Below are positions 1 to 8,483 of a stretch of 59,101 nucleotides of DNA, in pieces (position 1 is the stretch's first letter; every line of letters starts with the position of its first letter). This DNA is from Clostridia bacterium (lineage in GTDB: Bacteria > Bacillota > Clostridia > Oscillospirales > Acutalibacteraceae), in assembly GCA_017631795.1 (NCBI GenBank), contig JAGBSO010000037.1, forward strand, positions 1 through 59,101, written 5' to 3'. Both the position numbers and the translations under genes were made by a program. Below the pieces are notes generated by a model. The model ran no database searches. It worked only from the letters and a program-made list of their open reading frames with translations, and was not told the DNA's origin.

Positions 1-1
1 C

Positions 2-532
2 AATCTGAGACTTGTTGTCCATATCATAAAAAAATATTATGCAAACAACAGCGATCAGGATGATTTAATTTCAATCGGAACAATCGGACTTATAAAAGGA
101 ATCAACAGTTTCCGACCTGATAAAAACGTGAGACTTGCCACATATTGTTCAAGATGCATCGAAAATGAAATTCTGATGCATTTCAGAGCAGCAAAGAAAA
201 CAGCACAGGATATTTCCATGAATGAGCCCATTGAAACGGACAGCGAAGGCAATCCGCTGACACTTGCGGACATAATCAGCACGGATGATACAATTGTTGA
301 TGACTTGCAGGAAAAAACAAACCGTATCCGTGTCCGGAAGCTTGTTGAAAATATAAAAAACAAAAGAGATAAAGCGATAATTACAATGCGATACGGACTT
401 GACAATTCAGAGCCGATGACACAACAGGAAGTTGCTGATTTTCTGGGAATTTCGAGAAGTTATGTTTCACGGATCGAAACGAGAGTACTCGCCGAAATGC
501 GGAAAGATTTTGACAAGAAAGATGATGATTGA
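2..532 (+). CDS. sigK: RNA polymerase sporulation sigma factor, SigK-like (5'-truncated)
   Basis: The reading frame is open from the window edge, so the N-terminus lies outside; about 176 residues remain. The first visible residues (NLRLVVHIIKKYY) and the block DLISIGTIGLIKGI are sigma-70 region 2. The stretch RLATYCSRCIENEILMHFR is the core-binding and -10-recognition part, and QQEVADFLGISRSYVSRIE is the region 4 helix-turn-helix. The HIIKKYY and GIS(R)SYVSRIE details fit SigK better than SigE. In spore formers sigma-K drives late mother-cell transcription; that role here is inferred from the family. The gene stops at a terminator shared with the convergent tmcAL. The choice between SigK and another SigE/SigK-type factor is the main uncertainty. 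Confidence 0.85.
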   Translation, partial: NLRLVVHIIKKYYANNSDQDDLISIGTIGLIKGINSFRPDKNVRLATYCSRCIENEILMHFRAAKKTAQDISMNEPIETDSEGNPLTLADIISTDDTIVDDLQEKTNRIRVRKLVENIKNKRDKAIITMRYGLDNSEPMTQQEVADFLGISRSYVSRIETRVLAEMRKDFDKKDDD

Positions 533-566
533 TAAAAAAAAGGCCGCGGAAAGCGGTCTTTATTTA
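533..566. terminator. Bidirectional terminator between sigK-like gene and tmcAL
   Basis: An 8-bp stem (540-547 with 553-560, loop ggaaa) is flanked by an A-run on the left and T-rich sequence on the right, so it can serve both convergent genes. It overlaps the tmcAL stop codon. Confidence 0.7.
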
Positions 567-1765
567 TTCGGGATATATATGATTTCATCTGTCATATCTG
601 TTCCGCAGGGACGTCTTTCGGGAAGAGAAAGATTGTAAAGGTCGGTTGCTGTGGATTCTGTTGCAAAAACTCTTCTTGCGCTGTCGTCAAGATATTTCAC
701 ATCGCCGTACTTCATCACAACAGGCACAAAATATTTATTTTTCATCTCTCTGAGCATCATTCTGCCGTTATCGTTGAGTCCTAAAACTCTTATATACGGC
801 GGAAGTGAAACAACATCATCCGCAGTAATACCGAGAAATGAAGACAGAATGATTCTTCTGATTCTTGCGTGTGTATAACGCTTTGTTTTGACCTTGTCGA
901 AAATTTCATTGAGTGAAACGGAAGTTTTCACCGCTTCAACTATTCTGTGTTCAATACCTTCTGCAACATCGGGAGTACCGATGAAATCAGAAGGTTTCAT
1001 TTTGCGAAGATGTGCCAGCACAGCTGTTTCAAGGTTTGAATAAAGTGACGGGAATGCACCTTTTTCTGTATTTTCACCGAACACCTGCAGACTGTTTGCA
1101 GGAACGAATTTTTCAAAATCTTTATTTGTTCTGACAAGATTTCTGATGTTCATTGCCGATGTGATATTGCCATTTATGAGTGCAGAATCATGTCCCGTTG
1201 AATTGCGTTCAATGCCGACAGGTTTTATATCAGATCTGAAAGATATGAGTGCTTTCAGATATTCAATTGCAAGGATATTGTTCGGACGCATCATGATTTT
1301 TGAACAGTCTTTGCCGAGAATTTCACTCACAACTGCAGATCTGGCTTCAGGATATGAACACATATGATCATCATAGTAATTTTTGATGTCACGACTGTAG
1401 ACCTTATCATTCAGAATCCTTGCAATCTGCTGCAGAACAACTATATCATCATCTTCACAGCCGAATGAAAGGTTATTGACAATGCCTGCCTGATGTGCTA
1501 TATACACAGCCCCTCTTGCAAATCTTTCAGCAGAAGCAGTTGCCCACTGAACAGGCAATTCAACAACAAGATCTGCTCCGTTCATCAGTGCAATACGTGC
1601 TCTTTCACGCTTATCAAGAAGTGCAGGTTCACCCCGCTGGACAAAGTTTCCGCTCATGATAGCCATAATGAAAGAATTGTCTGTTTTCTTCAGAGTCTGT
1701 TCAATATGATATTTATGACCGTTGTGAAAAGGGTTGTATTCGGCAATTACTGCAGTTACTTGCAT
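560..1765 (-). CDS. tmcAL: tRNA(Met) cytidine acetate ligase (TmcAL/YlbM family)
   Basis: The family activates acetate with ATP to acetyl-adenylate and acetylates the wobble cytidine (C34) of elongator tRNA-Met. The protein has 401 residues, normal for the family. The N-terminal nucleotidyltransferase core carries EYNPFHNGH with the HNGH signature at residues 14-17, followed by MSGNFVQRGEPALLDK, both diagnostic. The ATG has an upstream GAAAGGATA ribosome site. It is divergent from acetate kinase, whose product is its co-substrate, and the two promoters overlap (see findings). The family call is secure; activity on tRNA is inferred from homologues. Confidence 0.92.
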   Translation of the reverse strand: MQVTAVIAEYNPFHNGHKYHIEQTLKKTDNSFIMAIMSGNFVQRGEPALLDKRERARIALMNGADLVVELPVQWATASAERFARGAVYIAHQAGIVNNLSFGCEDDDIVVLQQIARILNDKVYSRDIKNYYDDHMCSYPEARSAVVSEILGKDCSKIMMRPNNILAIEYLKALISFRSDIKPVGIERNSTGHDSALINGNITSAMNIRNLVRTNKDFEKFVPANSLQVFGENTEKGAFPSLYSNLETAVLAHLRKMKPSDFIGTPDVAEGIEHRIVEAVKTSVSLNEIFDKVKTKRYTHARIRRIILSSFLGITADDVVSLPPYIRVLGLNDNGRMMLREMKNKYFVPVVMKYGDVKYLDDSARRVFATESTATDLYNLSLPERRPCGTDMTDEIIYIPNK

Positions 1766-1793
1766 ATTTTTTCAATATCCTTTCAAAAATATG

Positions 1794-1822
1794 TTGAAAA
1801 ATCTGTTTTATAAGTATATAAT
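1794..1822 (+). promoter_or_regulatory. Sigma-A-type promoter of ackA
   Basis: TTGAAA (1794-1799), 17-bp spacer, TATAAT (1817-1822). It lies about 50 bp upstream of the ackA start and its ribosome site GGAGGTAA. The -10 box overlaps that of the opposing tmcAL promoter. Confidence 0.75.
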
Positions 1823-1846
1823 ATATCATTGGAAGTAAAGTATCAA
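1818..1846 (-). promoter_or_regulatory. Sigma-A-type promoter of tmcAL
   Basis: On the minus strand TTGATA (1841-1846), 17-bp spacer, TATTAT (1818-1823). It shares five bases with the ackA -10 box, so polymerase cannot occupy both promoters at once. Confidence 0.6.
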
Positions 1847-1874
1847 GAATTTTTTTATTACGGAGGTAAAATTA

Positions 1875-3080
1875 ATGAAAATTTTTGTTATCAATGCAGG
1901 CAGCTCTTCACTCAAATTCCAGCTCATTGACATGGACGGAGAAGTTGTTATTGCAAAAGGAACCTGCGGCAGAGTCGGTGCTGCTATGGGCGAATTTGAA
2001 ATCAAGACAGAAAAAGGCAAGTTTGAAAAAGAAGTTGCTATGGCAAACCATACAGAAGCTTTCCTTGTTGTTAAAGAAGCTCTCACATCAGGCGAAACAA
2101 AAGTTATCGACGACCTGAGTGAAATCAGTGCAATCGGTCACAGAGTTGTTCAGGGCGGTGCTATCTACAAAGAAAGCACTCTCATCACAGATGAAGTTAT
2201 CAAGGGTATTGAAAGCCTTTGTGATCTTGCTCCTCTTCACAACCCTGCAAACATTCAGGGTATCAACGCTTGTATGGAAATCTTCGGCAAAGATGTTCCC
2301 GAAGTTGCTGTTTTTGACAACGCATTCCATTCAACAATGCCTGAAGAAGCATACATGTTCGGTATTCCCTATGAATACTATGAAAAATATCAGATCCGCC
2401 GTTACGGTTTCCACGGTACATCACACAAGTATGTAAGCGGTGAATGTGCAAAGATCATGGGCAAGGATCTTAAAGATATCAAGCTCATCACCTGCCACCT
2501 CGGTAACGGTTCATCAATCACAGCTATCAAAGACGGTAAAGTTATTGACACATCAATGGGTCTTACTCCCCTTGACGGTTTTGTAATGGGTACACGTTCA
2601 GGTAACCTTGATCCTTCAGTAGTTACATTCATTCAGGAAAAAGAAGGTCTTACTGCTGCAGAAATCGATACAATCCTTAACAAGAAGTCAGGTATATTCG
2701 GTGTTTCAGGCGGTTTCAGCGATGACAGAGACATCCAGAGAGAAGCAAACGAAGGCAACAAGAGAGCTGATCTTGCAAGAAAGATGCAGTGGTATCAGAT
2801 CAGAAAGTACATCGGTCAGTACATCGCAGCAATGCAGGGTGTTGACGCAATCGTATTCACAGGCGGTATCGGTGAAAACTCACAGCCTCTTCGTCAGAAC
2901 ATCTGCGAAAGCTTCTCATACCTCGGCATCACATACAATGCTGAAGAAAATGCAAAGGCAATCAGAGGCGTTGGCGGCGAACTTTCAGGCGCTGACTCAA
3001 AGGTTAAAGTTTACGTTATCCCCACAAACGAAGAACTTATGATCGCAAGAGATACAAAGGAAATCGTTGAAAAAGCTTAA
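1875..3080 (+). CDS. ackA: Acetate kinase
   Basis: The enzyme catalyses acetyl phosphate + ADP = acetate + ATP, the substrate-level phosphorylation step of acetate fermentation. The 401-residue length is typical. Visible signatures are NAGSSSLKFQ at the N-terminus, the FDNAFHSTMP segment, RRYGFHGTSHKYV, HLGNGSSI, GTRSGNLDP and the C-terminal FTGGIGEN nucleotide loop. Ribosome site GGAGGTAA precedes the ATG. Codon use is strongly biased, as expected for high expression. No phosphotransacetylase gene is next to it. A terminator follows directly, so the gene is probably monocistronic. Confidence 0.98.
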   Translation: MKIFVINAGSSSLKFQLIDMDGEVVIAKGTCGRVGAAMGEFEIKTEKGKFEKEVAMANHTEAFLVVKEALTSGETKVIDDLSEISAIGHRVVQGGAIYKESTLITDEVIKGIESLCDLAPLHNPANIQGINACMEIFGKDVPEVAVFDNAFHSTMPEEAYMFGIPYEYYEKYQIRRYGFHGTSHKYVSGECAKIMGKDLKDIKLITCHLGNGSSITAIKDGKVIDTSMGLTPLDGFVMGTRSGNLDPSVVTFIQEKEGLTAAEIDTILNKKSGIFGVSGGFSDDRDIQREANEGNKRADLARKMQWYQIRKYIGQYIAAMQGVDAIVFTGGIGENSQPLRQNICESFSYLGITYNAEENAKAIRGVGGELSGADSKVKVYVIPTNEELMIARDTKEIVEKA

Positions 3081-3095
3081 TCTGAGCAAAAATAT

Positions 3096-3126
3096 AAGGA
3101 AGCAGAAATTCTGCTTCCTTTTTTAT
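3096..3126. terminator. Terminator after ackA
   Basis: A 10-bp stem (aaggaagcag with ctgcttcctt) is followed by T6 on the plus strand. It lies between convergent ackA and the rRNA methyltransferase gene. Confidence 0.85.
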
Positions 3127-4478
3127 TTTATTCTCAGACCTTTGGGATAGTGGTTTTTTGCTCTGCCGCTGACGACTTTTGCACCGCCCACAGCACAGCC
3201 GTTTGTTGTGACAACTGCCCAGCCGTTTTCACAGTCTGCAGGAATCTCGTCGCCGTGCAGATACTTTTTCATTTCATCACTGTCAGGTGAAAGCTCGATT
3301 TTTCTTCTGAAATCACTGCCCATCGCCATAAAAAACTGATGATGCGGCTGAATGTAATTCTTGCGTATTTCACCGATTGTCACACCGCATGAAAAAGCGG
3401 TGCCTTTTTTTATTTCAAAGTCAGGTGTGAAATAAACAGGATTTCCGTTATACATTGTAACATGGGATTTATCATAAGAAACAAGTACGTCGTCAAGAAA
3501 ATCCGTTACTACCCTGTCAATTTTTATTTTGTCAGGTGAAAATTTCATGCCGAAATCATAACTTTCATTCTTGTTATGAAGCACAGCCATAAACTGACCT
3601 TCACCTTTACTTTTATGCGGATAGAATCTTCTTGCAAAATGAATGTTTTCGCATTTGCAACCATCGAAAAATATGCCGTCTGATGTGTTTTCCCTGACTT
3701 TTTCATTAACGGGAACAATCTCAAATCCGGGATGATTCTCAAGAAATGCATCAATCATCATTTCATTTTCTTCAAGTGAGAAAGTGCAGGTCGCATATAC
3801 GATGTATCCGCCGTTTTTAAGTGCAGTCACGGCATTTTCGAGAATCTGAGTCTGTCTTTCTGCACATTTTTTTACGTTTTCGGGACTCCATTCATCGATT
3901 GCGATTTCCTCTTTTCGGAACATGCCTTCACCTGAGCAAGGTGCGTCGACCATTATCATATCAAATGTATCGGGGAACAGTTTTGCGAATTTTCCCGTAT
4001 CCATACAGGTTGTGACAGTATTGTGAAGACCGAGTCTTTCCACATTTCCCGTTAAAATTCTGCATCGTGAAGATATGATTTCATTTGAAACAAGGATTCC
4101 GTTTTCACCGAGTTTATTTTTGAGCTGAGTGCTTTTTCCGCCGGGAGCTGCACACATATCAAGAATTTTCCAGTCAGGATCAATATCAACACATTCTGCG
4201 GGAGCCATGGCACCGGGCTCCTGCACATAAATCATGCCTGCATGGTGATAAGGATGATTTCCGACTTTGTCATAGTCAAGATAAAATCCGTTTTCCACAT
4301 AAGGTATTTTTTCGCTTCCGAAAATGTTTATCTTTTCAAAATCAGCAAGACTTATTTTATCTGTATTCACACGGAATGCCCTTACAGGCTCATCATTCAG
4401 CGCTTTTTCATATTCTTCATATTCTTTTCCGAGAAGCATCTGCATTCTCAAGATATATTCTGAGGGTAAATTTTTCAT
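3123..4478 (-). CDS. RsmB/RsmF-family rRNA (cytosine-C5)-methyltransferase
   Basis: This is an S-adenosylmethionine-dependent m5C RNA methyltransferase of the NOL1/NOP2/Sun family. The SAM-binding motif MCAAPGGKSTQL lies near residue 110. Motif IV (VDAPCSGEGMFRKE) and motif VI (YATCTFSLEENE) carry the two cysteines used for catalysis and product release. The 451-residue length with an extra C-terminal domain of about 150 residues is the RsmF-like layout of Firmicutes rather than classic RsmB. It is the second gene after rsmE, with a 4-base overlap that implies translational coupling. The exact target cytosine cannot be read from sequence. Confidence 0.9.
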   Translation of the reverse strand: MKNLPSEYILRMQMLLGKEYEEYEKALNDEPVRAFRVNTDKISLADFEKINIFGSEKIPYVENGFYLDYDKVGNHPYHHAGMIYVQEPGAMAPAECVDIDPDWKILDMCAAPGGKSTQLKNKLGENGILVSNEIISSRCRILTGNVERLGLHNTVTTCMDTGKFAKLFPDTFDMIMVDAPCSGEGMFRKEEIAIDEWSPENVKKCAERQTQILENAVTALKNGGYIVYATCTFSLEENEMMIDAFLENHPGFEIVPVNEKVRENTSDGIFFDGCKCENIHFARRFYPHKSKGEGQFMAVLHNKNESYDFGMKFSPDKIKIDRVVTDFLDDVLVSYDKSHVTMYNGNPVYFTPDFEIKKGTAFSCGVTIGEIRKNYIQPHHQFFMAMGSDFRRKIELSPDSDEMKKYLHGDEIPADCENGWAVVTTNGCAVGGAKVVSGRAKNHYPKGLRIK

Positions 4479-5239
4479 TCAGTTTCACCGTTTATATTCA
4501 TTTCCACATGAAGCATACACATGGCAACAGAAGTTATTGCTGCTGTTTCGGTACGCAGTGTTCTCTGACCGAGAGAGACAATATTTCCGCCGCAGCTGAC
4601 AGCAGATTCAATTTCACTCTCATCAAATCCGCCTTCAGGACCGATAAATATTCCCACACTCATTCCGCTTCTGATTTTCTCAAGTGCATCTTTCGTATCT
4701 GCCATTCCGTTTTTTGACTCATAAGGTACAAGAAAAAGGTCAAGCTCTTTCGCTTTTTCAAGAGCCTGTTTATATGTAAGCACATCGCCTATTTCAGGAA
4801 TAAAATTGCGTTTACTCTGTTTTGCGGCACTTTCTGAAATTGTCTGCCAACGTGTCTGTTTGCTTTTCTTCTTTTTATCGTCCAGTTTTACAACACATCT
4901 GCTCATTTCAACGGGAATTATTTCATACACACCAAGCTCAACGGTTTTCTGAATAATAAGCTCCATTTTATCGCCTTTAGGAAGTCCCTGAAAAAGATAA
5001 ATCTTCACAGGCAGCTCTGTATTCTGATAATTCTCTTCAATTATTTGTGCAACGGCAGTTTCACCGTTGATACTTTCAAGTCTGCACAGATTACTCATTC
5101 CGTTTTCGCTTACAAGAAATGTATCACCTGTTTTCATGCGAAGAACATTTTTTATATGATTAAAATCTGCACCTGTTATATAGTAACAGTTATCCTGTCT
5201 GCTGTTATCATCAACAAAGAAATTATGCATCATTTTCAC
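4475..5239 (-). CDS. rsmE: 16S rRNA (uracil1498-N3)-methyltransferase RsmE
   Basis: RsmE methylates U1498 of 16S rRNA in the assembled 30S subunit. The protein has an N-terminal PUA-like region and a C-terminal SPOUT (knotted) domain with GPEGGFDESEIESA and SLGQRTLRTETAAI, which form the SAM-binding knot. The longest frame opens with GTG at 5239, but ATGs at 5233 and 5230 would give the usual MMH-x-FFV start; the promoter lies so close (-10 at 5254-5259) that the leader is very short in every case. It is first in an operon with the m5C methyltransferase gene. Confidence 0.93.
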   Translation of the reverse strand: MKMMHNFFVDDNSRQDNCYYITGADFNHIKNVLRMKTGDTFLVSENGMSNLCRLESINGETAVAQIIEENYQNTELPVKIYLFQGLPKGDKMELIIQKTVELGVYEIIPVEMSRCVVKLDDKKKKSKQTRWQTISESAAKQSKRNFIPEIGDVLTYKQALEKAKELDLFLVPYESKNGMADTKDALEKIRSGMSVGIFIGPEGGFDESEIESAVSCGGNIVSLGQRTLRTETAAITSVAMCMLHVEMNINGETE

Positions 5240-5253
5240 CAGCTTTCCCGTAC

Positions 5254-5282
5254 ATTATAACAAACAAAAAGTTTATTTACAA
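5254..5282 (-). promoter_or_regulatory. Promoter of the rsmE operon
   Basis: Minus strand TTGTAA (5277-5282), 17-bp spacer, TATAAT (5254-5259). The expected start of transcription is about 8-17 bases before the candidate start codons. Confidence 0.7.
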
Positions 5283-5366
5283 TCATAAAATATCTTTTGT
5301 ATGTTTTAAACAAACTTAATTCGTCAGTTTTTATAACAAAACATGGTTTTATTTGTCTTTGTTTTA

Positions 5367-5395
5367 TTGACTTTACCATATTATTTTGATATTAT
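5367..5395 (+). promoter_or_regulatory. Promoter of the SCP2/aminotransferase/transketolase operon
   Basis: TTGACT (5367-5372), 17-bp spacer, TATTAT (5390-5395). It is the only good hexamer pair seen upstream of the five-gene operon. Confidence 0.6.
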
Positions 5396-5430
5396 ATAAT
5401 AGTATATAAGCAAAAAAAGGAGGAATTGCT

Positions 5431-6189
5431 TTGACAGACGCAAAAACACTCGCGTATATCAATTTATATGCTGTTCTCGGCACACTTGAAAATCTTTGTG
5501 CCCTGGATGAAGATGCAAGTGCACTTCTTACCAACAAAAAGCCTATAACAATCGGAATTGAGGTTAAGGGCGGACCTTCAGCCACAATTACTTTCAAAAA
5601 CGGCAAATGCAGAATGGAAGACGGTATCGGTCCCTGTGACATCAAACTCCCCTTCTCATCATGTGAGAAATTCAACGGAATGATTGACGGTACAGTTACT
5701 CCCATCCCCTCAAAAGGATTCAGACATATCGGTTTCCTTCTCAAAGAATTTGTACCCCTTACAGATCTTCTCTCAAAATACATGAGACCTGATCCCGAAG
5801 ATCTTAAAGATGAAAAATTCTTTGAAATCAGCACATCACTCATGTTCTACACAATTGCTGTTGCAATCGCTCAGATAGGCAATAATGACGAGATCGGTAA
5901 ATTCTCTGCTGACCACATGGTAGACGGTGAAATCCTTATGTCTATCAAGGATGGCCCCAAAGCCACAATCAGAGTAAGCAACCACAGACTCATCACAATC
6001 AAAAAAGGTACTGATACTCCCAGAGCTCTTATGGAGTTTGATAATATCAGACTTGCCCGTGACCTTTTCGACGGCAAAGTAAACTCTGTTGCATGTGTCG
6101 GCGAAGGTAAAATCAGAATGGGCGGTATGATCTCAATGGTTGATAATATGAACAGAATTCTCGACCTTGTAGGTCTTTATCTTGCATAA
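5431..6189 (+). CDS. Tandem SCP2-like lipid-binding protein (first copy)
   Basis: The protein has 252 residues, no signal peptide and no membrane segment, so it is probably cytoplasmic. It appears to hold two sterol-carrier-protein-2-like halves. Residues about 40-125 run from a beta region (SATITFKNGKCRM) to a FNGMIDGTVTPIPSKGF segment. Residues about 150-250 end in LFDGKVNSVACVGEGKIRMGGMISM, the usual SCP2 turn and final helix. It resembles the last gene of the operon in layout. SCP2 folds bind hydrophobic ligands, and the ligand here is unknown. The start is TTG, supported by AAAGGAGG at 5416-5423. Codon bias is strong, implying high expression. Confidence 0.65.
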   Translation: MTDAKTLAYINLYAVLGTLENLCALDEDASALLTNKKPITIGIEVKGGPSATITFKNGKCRMEDGIGPCDIKLPFSSCEKFNGMIDGTVTPIPSKGFRHIGFLLKEFVPLTDLLSKYMRPDPEDLKDEKFFEISTSLMFYTIAVAIAQIGNNDEIGKFSADHMVDGEILMSIKDGPKATIRVSNHRLITIKKGTDTPRALMEFDNIRLARDLFDGKVNSVACVGEGKIRMGGMISMVDNMNRILDLVGLYLA

Positions 6190-6202
6190 GGAGGGTACAT
6201 AA

Positions 6203-7465
6203 ATGGCTACAAAAAAATTCAATCATAAAAAGAGTCACGAATGGTTCAAAAGAGCTGTTGACGTAATCCCCTCAGGTATTTACGGACATCTCGGTCCTGC
6301 AGAAGGTCTGTGGGTTCCCACAACTTCATGGCCTTTCTTCTCAGAAAGAGCAGAAGGTTCATACATGTGGGACGTTGACGGAAACAAGTACATCGACTAC
6401 ATGTGTGCTTACGGTCCCAACGTTCTCGGTTACAATGATCCCGACGTTAACGCTGCTGCTATGAAGCAGGCTGAACTTGCAAACTGCACAACAACACCTT
6501 CTTACAAAATGGTTGAGTTCGCTGAACTCATGGTTGACACAGTTGCATCTGCTGACTGGGCATTCTTTGCAAAGAACGGTAACGATACAACTCAGGCTGC
6601 TATCATGTGTGCACGTTACCATACACATAAGAAAAAGATCATCTTCGTAAACGGTTTCTATCACGGTGTTTCAATGTGGACACAGAAACTTGACTACCCC
6701 GGTGTTCTTCCCGAAGACGTTGCAAACAACCTTTATGTTGACTGGAATGATATTCCTGCACTTGAAAAGCTTATTGCAGAAAACAAGGGCGAAATCGCTG
6801 CTTTCATCGCAACACCTTACATGCACGGTAACTTCCTTGACAACGTTCTTCCTGCTGACGGCTACTGGCAGAAAGTAAGAAAGCTCTGTACAGAAAACGA
6901 CATCGTTCTTATCGTTGACGACGTTCGTTGCGGTTTCAGACTTGACCTTGCAGGTTCAGACCATTACTACGGTTTCGAAGCTGACCTTATCTGTTTCTGT
7001 AAAGCTCTTGCAAACGGCTGGAACGTTTCATGTCTTTGCGGTAAAGACTTCCTTAAGAGTGCAATGAGCGGTCTTTCATACACAGGAAGCTATTGGATGA
7101 GTGCTGTTCCTTTCGCAGCAGGTATTGCATGTATCGAAAAGATGAAGAAACTCGATACTCCCACAATGTTCAAAAAACTCGGCACACAGCTCACAAACGG
7201 TCTCAAAGCTGCTGCTGCAAACAACGGTTTTGACCTTGTTTGTTCAGGTGAACCCGCATTGTTCTATCTGAGAATAGCTAATGATGACAGCTTGTTCCTG
7301 CATCAGGACTGGGTTCAGGAAATGGTAAGCAGAGGCATCTTCATCACAAGCCATCACAACCATTTCATCAACGCTTCTCTTACAGAAGACGATATCAAGT
7401 ACACAATTGATGTTGCAGAAGACGCATTCAAGGCTGTAAGAAAACGTCATCCCGAAGCATTCTGA
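6203..7465 (+). CDS. Class III (GSA-aminomutase-like) PLP-dependent aminotransferase
   Basis: This is a fold-type I PLP enzyme of 420 residues. The conserved aspartate lies in IVLIVDDVRCGFR and the Schiff-base lysine in ICFCKALANGW. The nearest layout is that of glutamate-1-semialdehyde aminomutase (DEVMTGFR replaced by DDVRCGFR), but no other heme-pathway gene is near, so a sugar- or ketone-directed transaminase or aminomutase is more likely. It follows the SCP2-like gene by 13 bases with ribosome site AAGGAGGG. Two transketolase subunits follow, suggesting that a ketose or ketone made by transketolase is aminated. The substrate is not deducible. Confidence 0.85.
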   Translation: MATKKFNHKKSHEWFKRAVDVIPSGIYGHLGPAEGLWVPTTSWPFFSERAEGSYMWDVDGNKYIDYMCAYGPNVLGYNDPDVNAAAMKQAELANCTTTPSYKMVEFAELMVDTVASADWAFFAKNGNDTTQAAIMCARYHTHKKKIIFVNGFYHGVSMWTQKLDYPGVLPEDVANNLYVDWNDIPALEKLIAENKGEIAAFIATPYMHGNFLDNVLPADGYWQKVRKLCTENDIVLIVDDVRCGFRLDLAGSDHYYGFEADLICFCKALANGWNVSCLCGKDFLKSAMSGLSYTGSYWMSAVPFAAGIACIEKMKKLDTPTMFKKLGTQLTNGLKAAAANNGFDLVCSGEPALFYLRIANDDSLFLHQDWVQEMVSRGIFITSHHNHFINASLTEDDIKYTIDVAEDAFKAVRKRHPEAF

Positions 7466-7484
7466 TTACATCAGACTGCTATAC

Positions 7485-7590
7485 TTAATGAATAATTAGC
7501 AATGGAATGCCGGGAAAGAGTAAAAACCTTACCCGCATCCCGGATTTCTTGCTACAAAATAATTATGCATTGTGCATTGTGCATTAAAAA
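7485..7590. repeat. MITE-like structured element inside the operon
   Basis: The 144-bp gap between the aminotransferase and transketolase genes contrasts with gaps of 1-22 bp elsewhere in this operon. It holds nested inverted repeats (tagcaa 7497-7502 with ttgcta 7549-7554; ccggga 7510-7515 with tcccgg 7538-7543) and three tandem copies of a TGCATTG-type 7-mer (7566-7586). The 10-mer AATGAATAAT at 7487-7496 also forms a terminus of the element at 58183-58255. No ORF is present. Confidence 0.5.
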
Positions 7591-7609
7591 ATGAATGGAG
7601 GAAAATTAT

Positions 7610-8482
7610 ATGCCACTTTCAAAACAGGAATGGCTTGCTCTTGAAAAGAAAGCTCACGAACTCCGTTTGCTTACTCTTGACACAACAAGATGGGCAGGCA
7701 GCGGACACATCGGCGGCGGTATGAGTGCTCTCGATGTTATGACTGTACTCTACCACAAGTACATGAAAATCGATGTAAAGAATCCCAACTGGGAAGACAG
7801 AGACAGATTCATTCTTTCAAAGGGTCACGTTGGTGTTGCTTATGCTCCCGTACTCTGCGACCTCGGATTCAATGATAAGGAACTTCTCAAGACTTTCAAC
7901 CTTTCAAACTCAACAATGGGTATCCATCTTGACTCAAACAAGGTTGTTGGTGTTGACGCTTCAACAGGTTCACTCGGTCATGGTATGTCAATTGCCGTAG
8001 GTACAGCTCTTGCAGCTAAAGTTACAGGCAAAGACTTCAAGACTTATGTTCTTCTCGGTGACGGTGAATGTGACGAAGGTTCAAACTGGGAAGCTGCAAT
8101 GTCAGCTGCTCACTACAAGACAACAAACATGATTTCTTTTGTTGACCGTAACAAGTGTATGATCGACGGCAGAACAGAAGATGTTATGCGTCTTGAACCC
8201 CTTGCTGACAAATGGACAGCATTCGGATTTACCACAAAAGTTATCGACGGTAACAACATCAAGGAAATCTGCGATGCTATCGACGAAGCACTCGCAAACG
8301 AAACAGATTCTCCCTACATGATCGTTCTTGATACAATCAAAGGCTGCGGTATTGACTTCATGGAAGACAATTACACATGGCATTACGGTGCTATTGATGA
8401 TGCAAAGTATCAGCAGGCTAAGGAAAGCCTTGAAAAGCACTATCAGAAGAGAATCGCAAGAGTAGAAAAGGAGGCTGAATAA
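7610..8482 (+). CDS. Transketolase, N-terminal (TPP-binding) subunit
   Basis: This is the first half of a split transketolase (290 residues). It carries the PP-binding motif LLGDGECDEGSNWEAA, ending near FVDRN, which holds thiamine diphosphate and Mg2+. The GSLGHGMSIAVG and HIGGGMSALDVMTVLY blocks are typical of transketolase. The start chosen is the ATG at 7610, seven bases after GGAGG; an in-frame ATG at 7595 overlaps that ribosome site. The C-terminal subunit follows after one base, so the two are made together. A TPP enzyme moves two-carbon ketol units; whether this pair serves the pentose phosphate pathway or a dedicated route is open. Confidence 0.93.
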   Translation: MPLSKQEWLALEKKAHELRLLTLDTTRWAGSGHIGGGMSALDVMTVLYHKYMKIDVKNPNWEDRDRFILSKGHVGVAYAPVLCDLGFNDKELLKTFNLSNSTMGIHLDSNKVVGVDASTGSLGHGMSIAVGTALAAKVTGKDFKTYVLLGDGECDEGSNWEAAMSAAHYKTTNMISFVDRNKCMIDGRTEDVMRLEPLADKWTAFGFTTKVIDGNNIKEICDAIDEALANETDSPYMIVLDTIKGCGIDFMEDNYTWHYGAIDDAKYQQAKESLEKHYQKRIARVEKEAE

Positions 8483-8483
8483 T

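Noticed and set aside
6203..7465. hemL (glutamate-1-semialdehyde aminomutase in heme synthesis)
   Set aside because: No heme or tetrapyrrole genes are nearby, key motifs are altered, and the transketolase/SCP2 context suggests another substrate.
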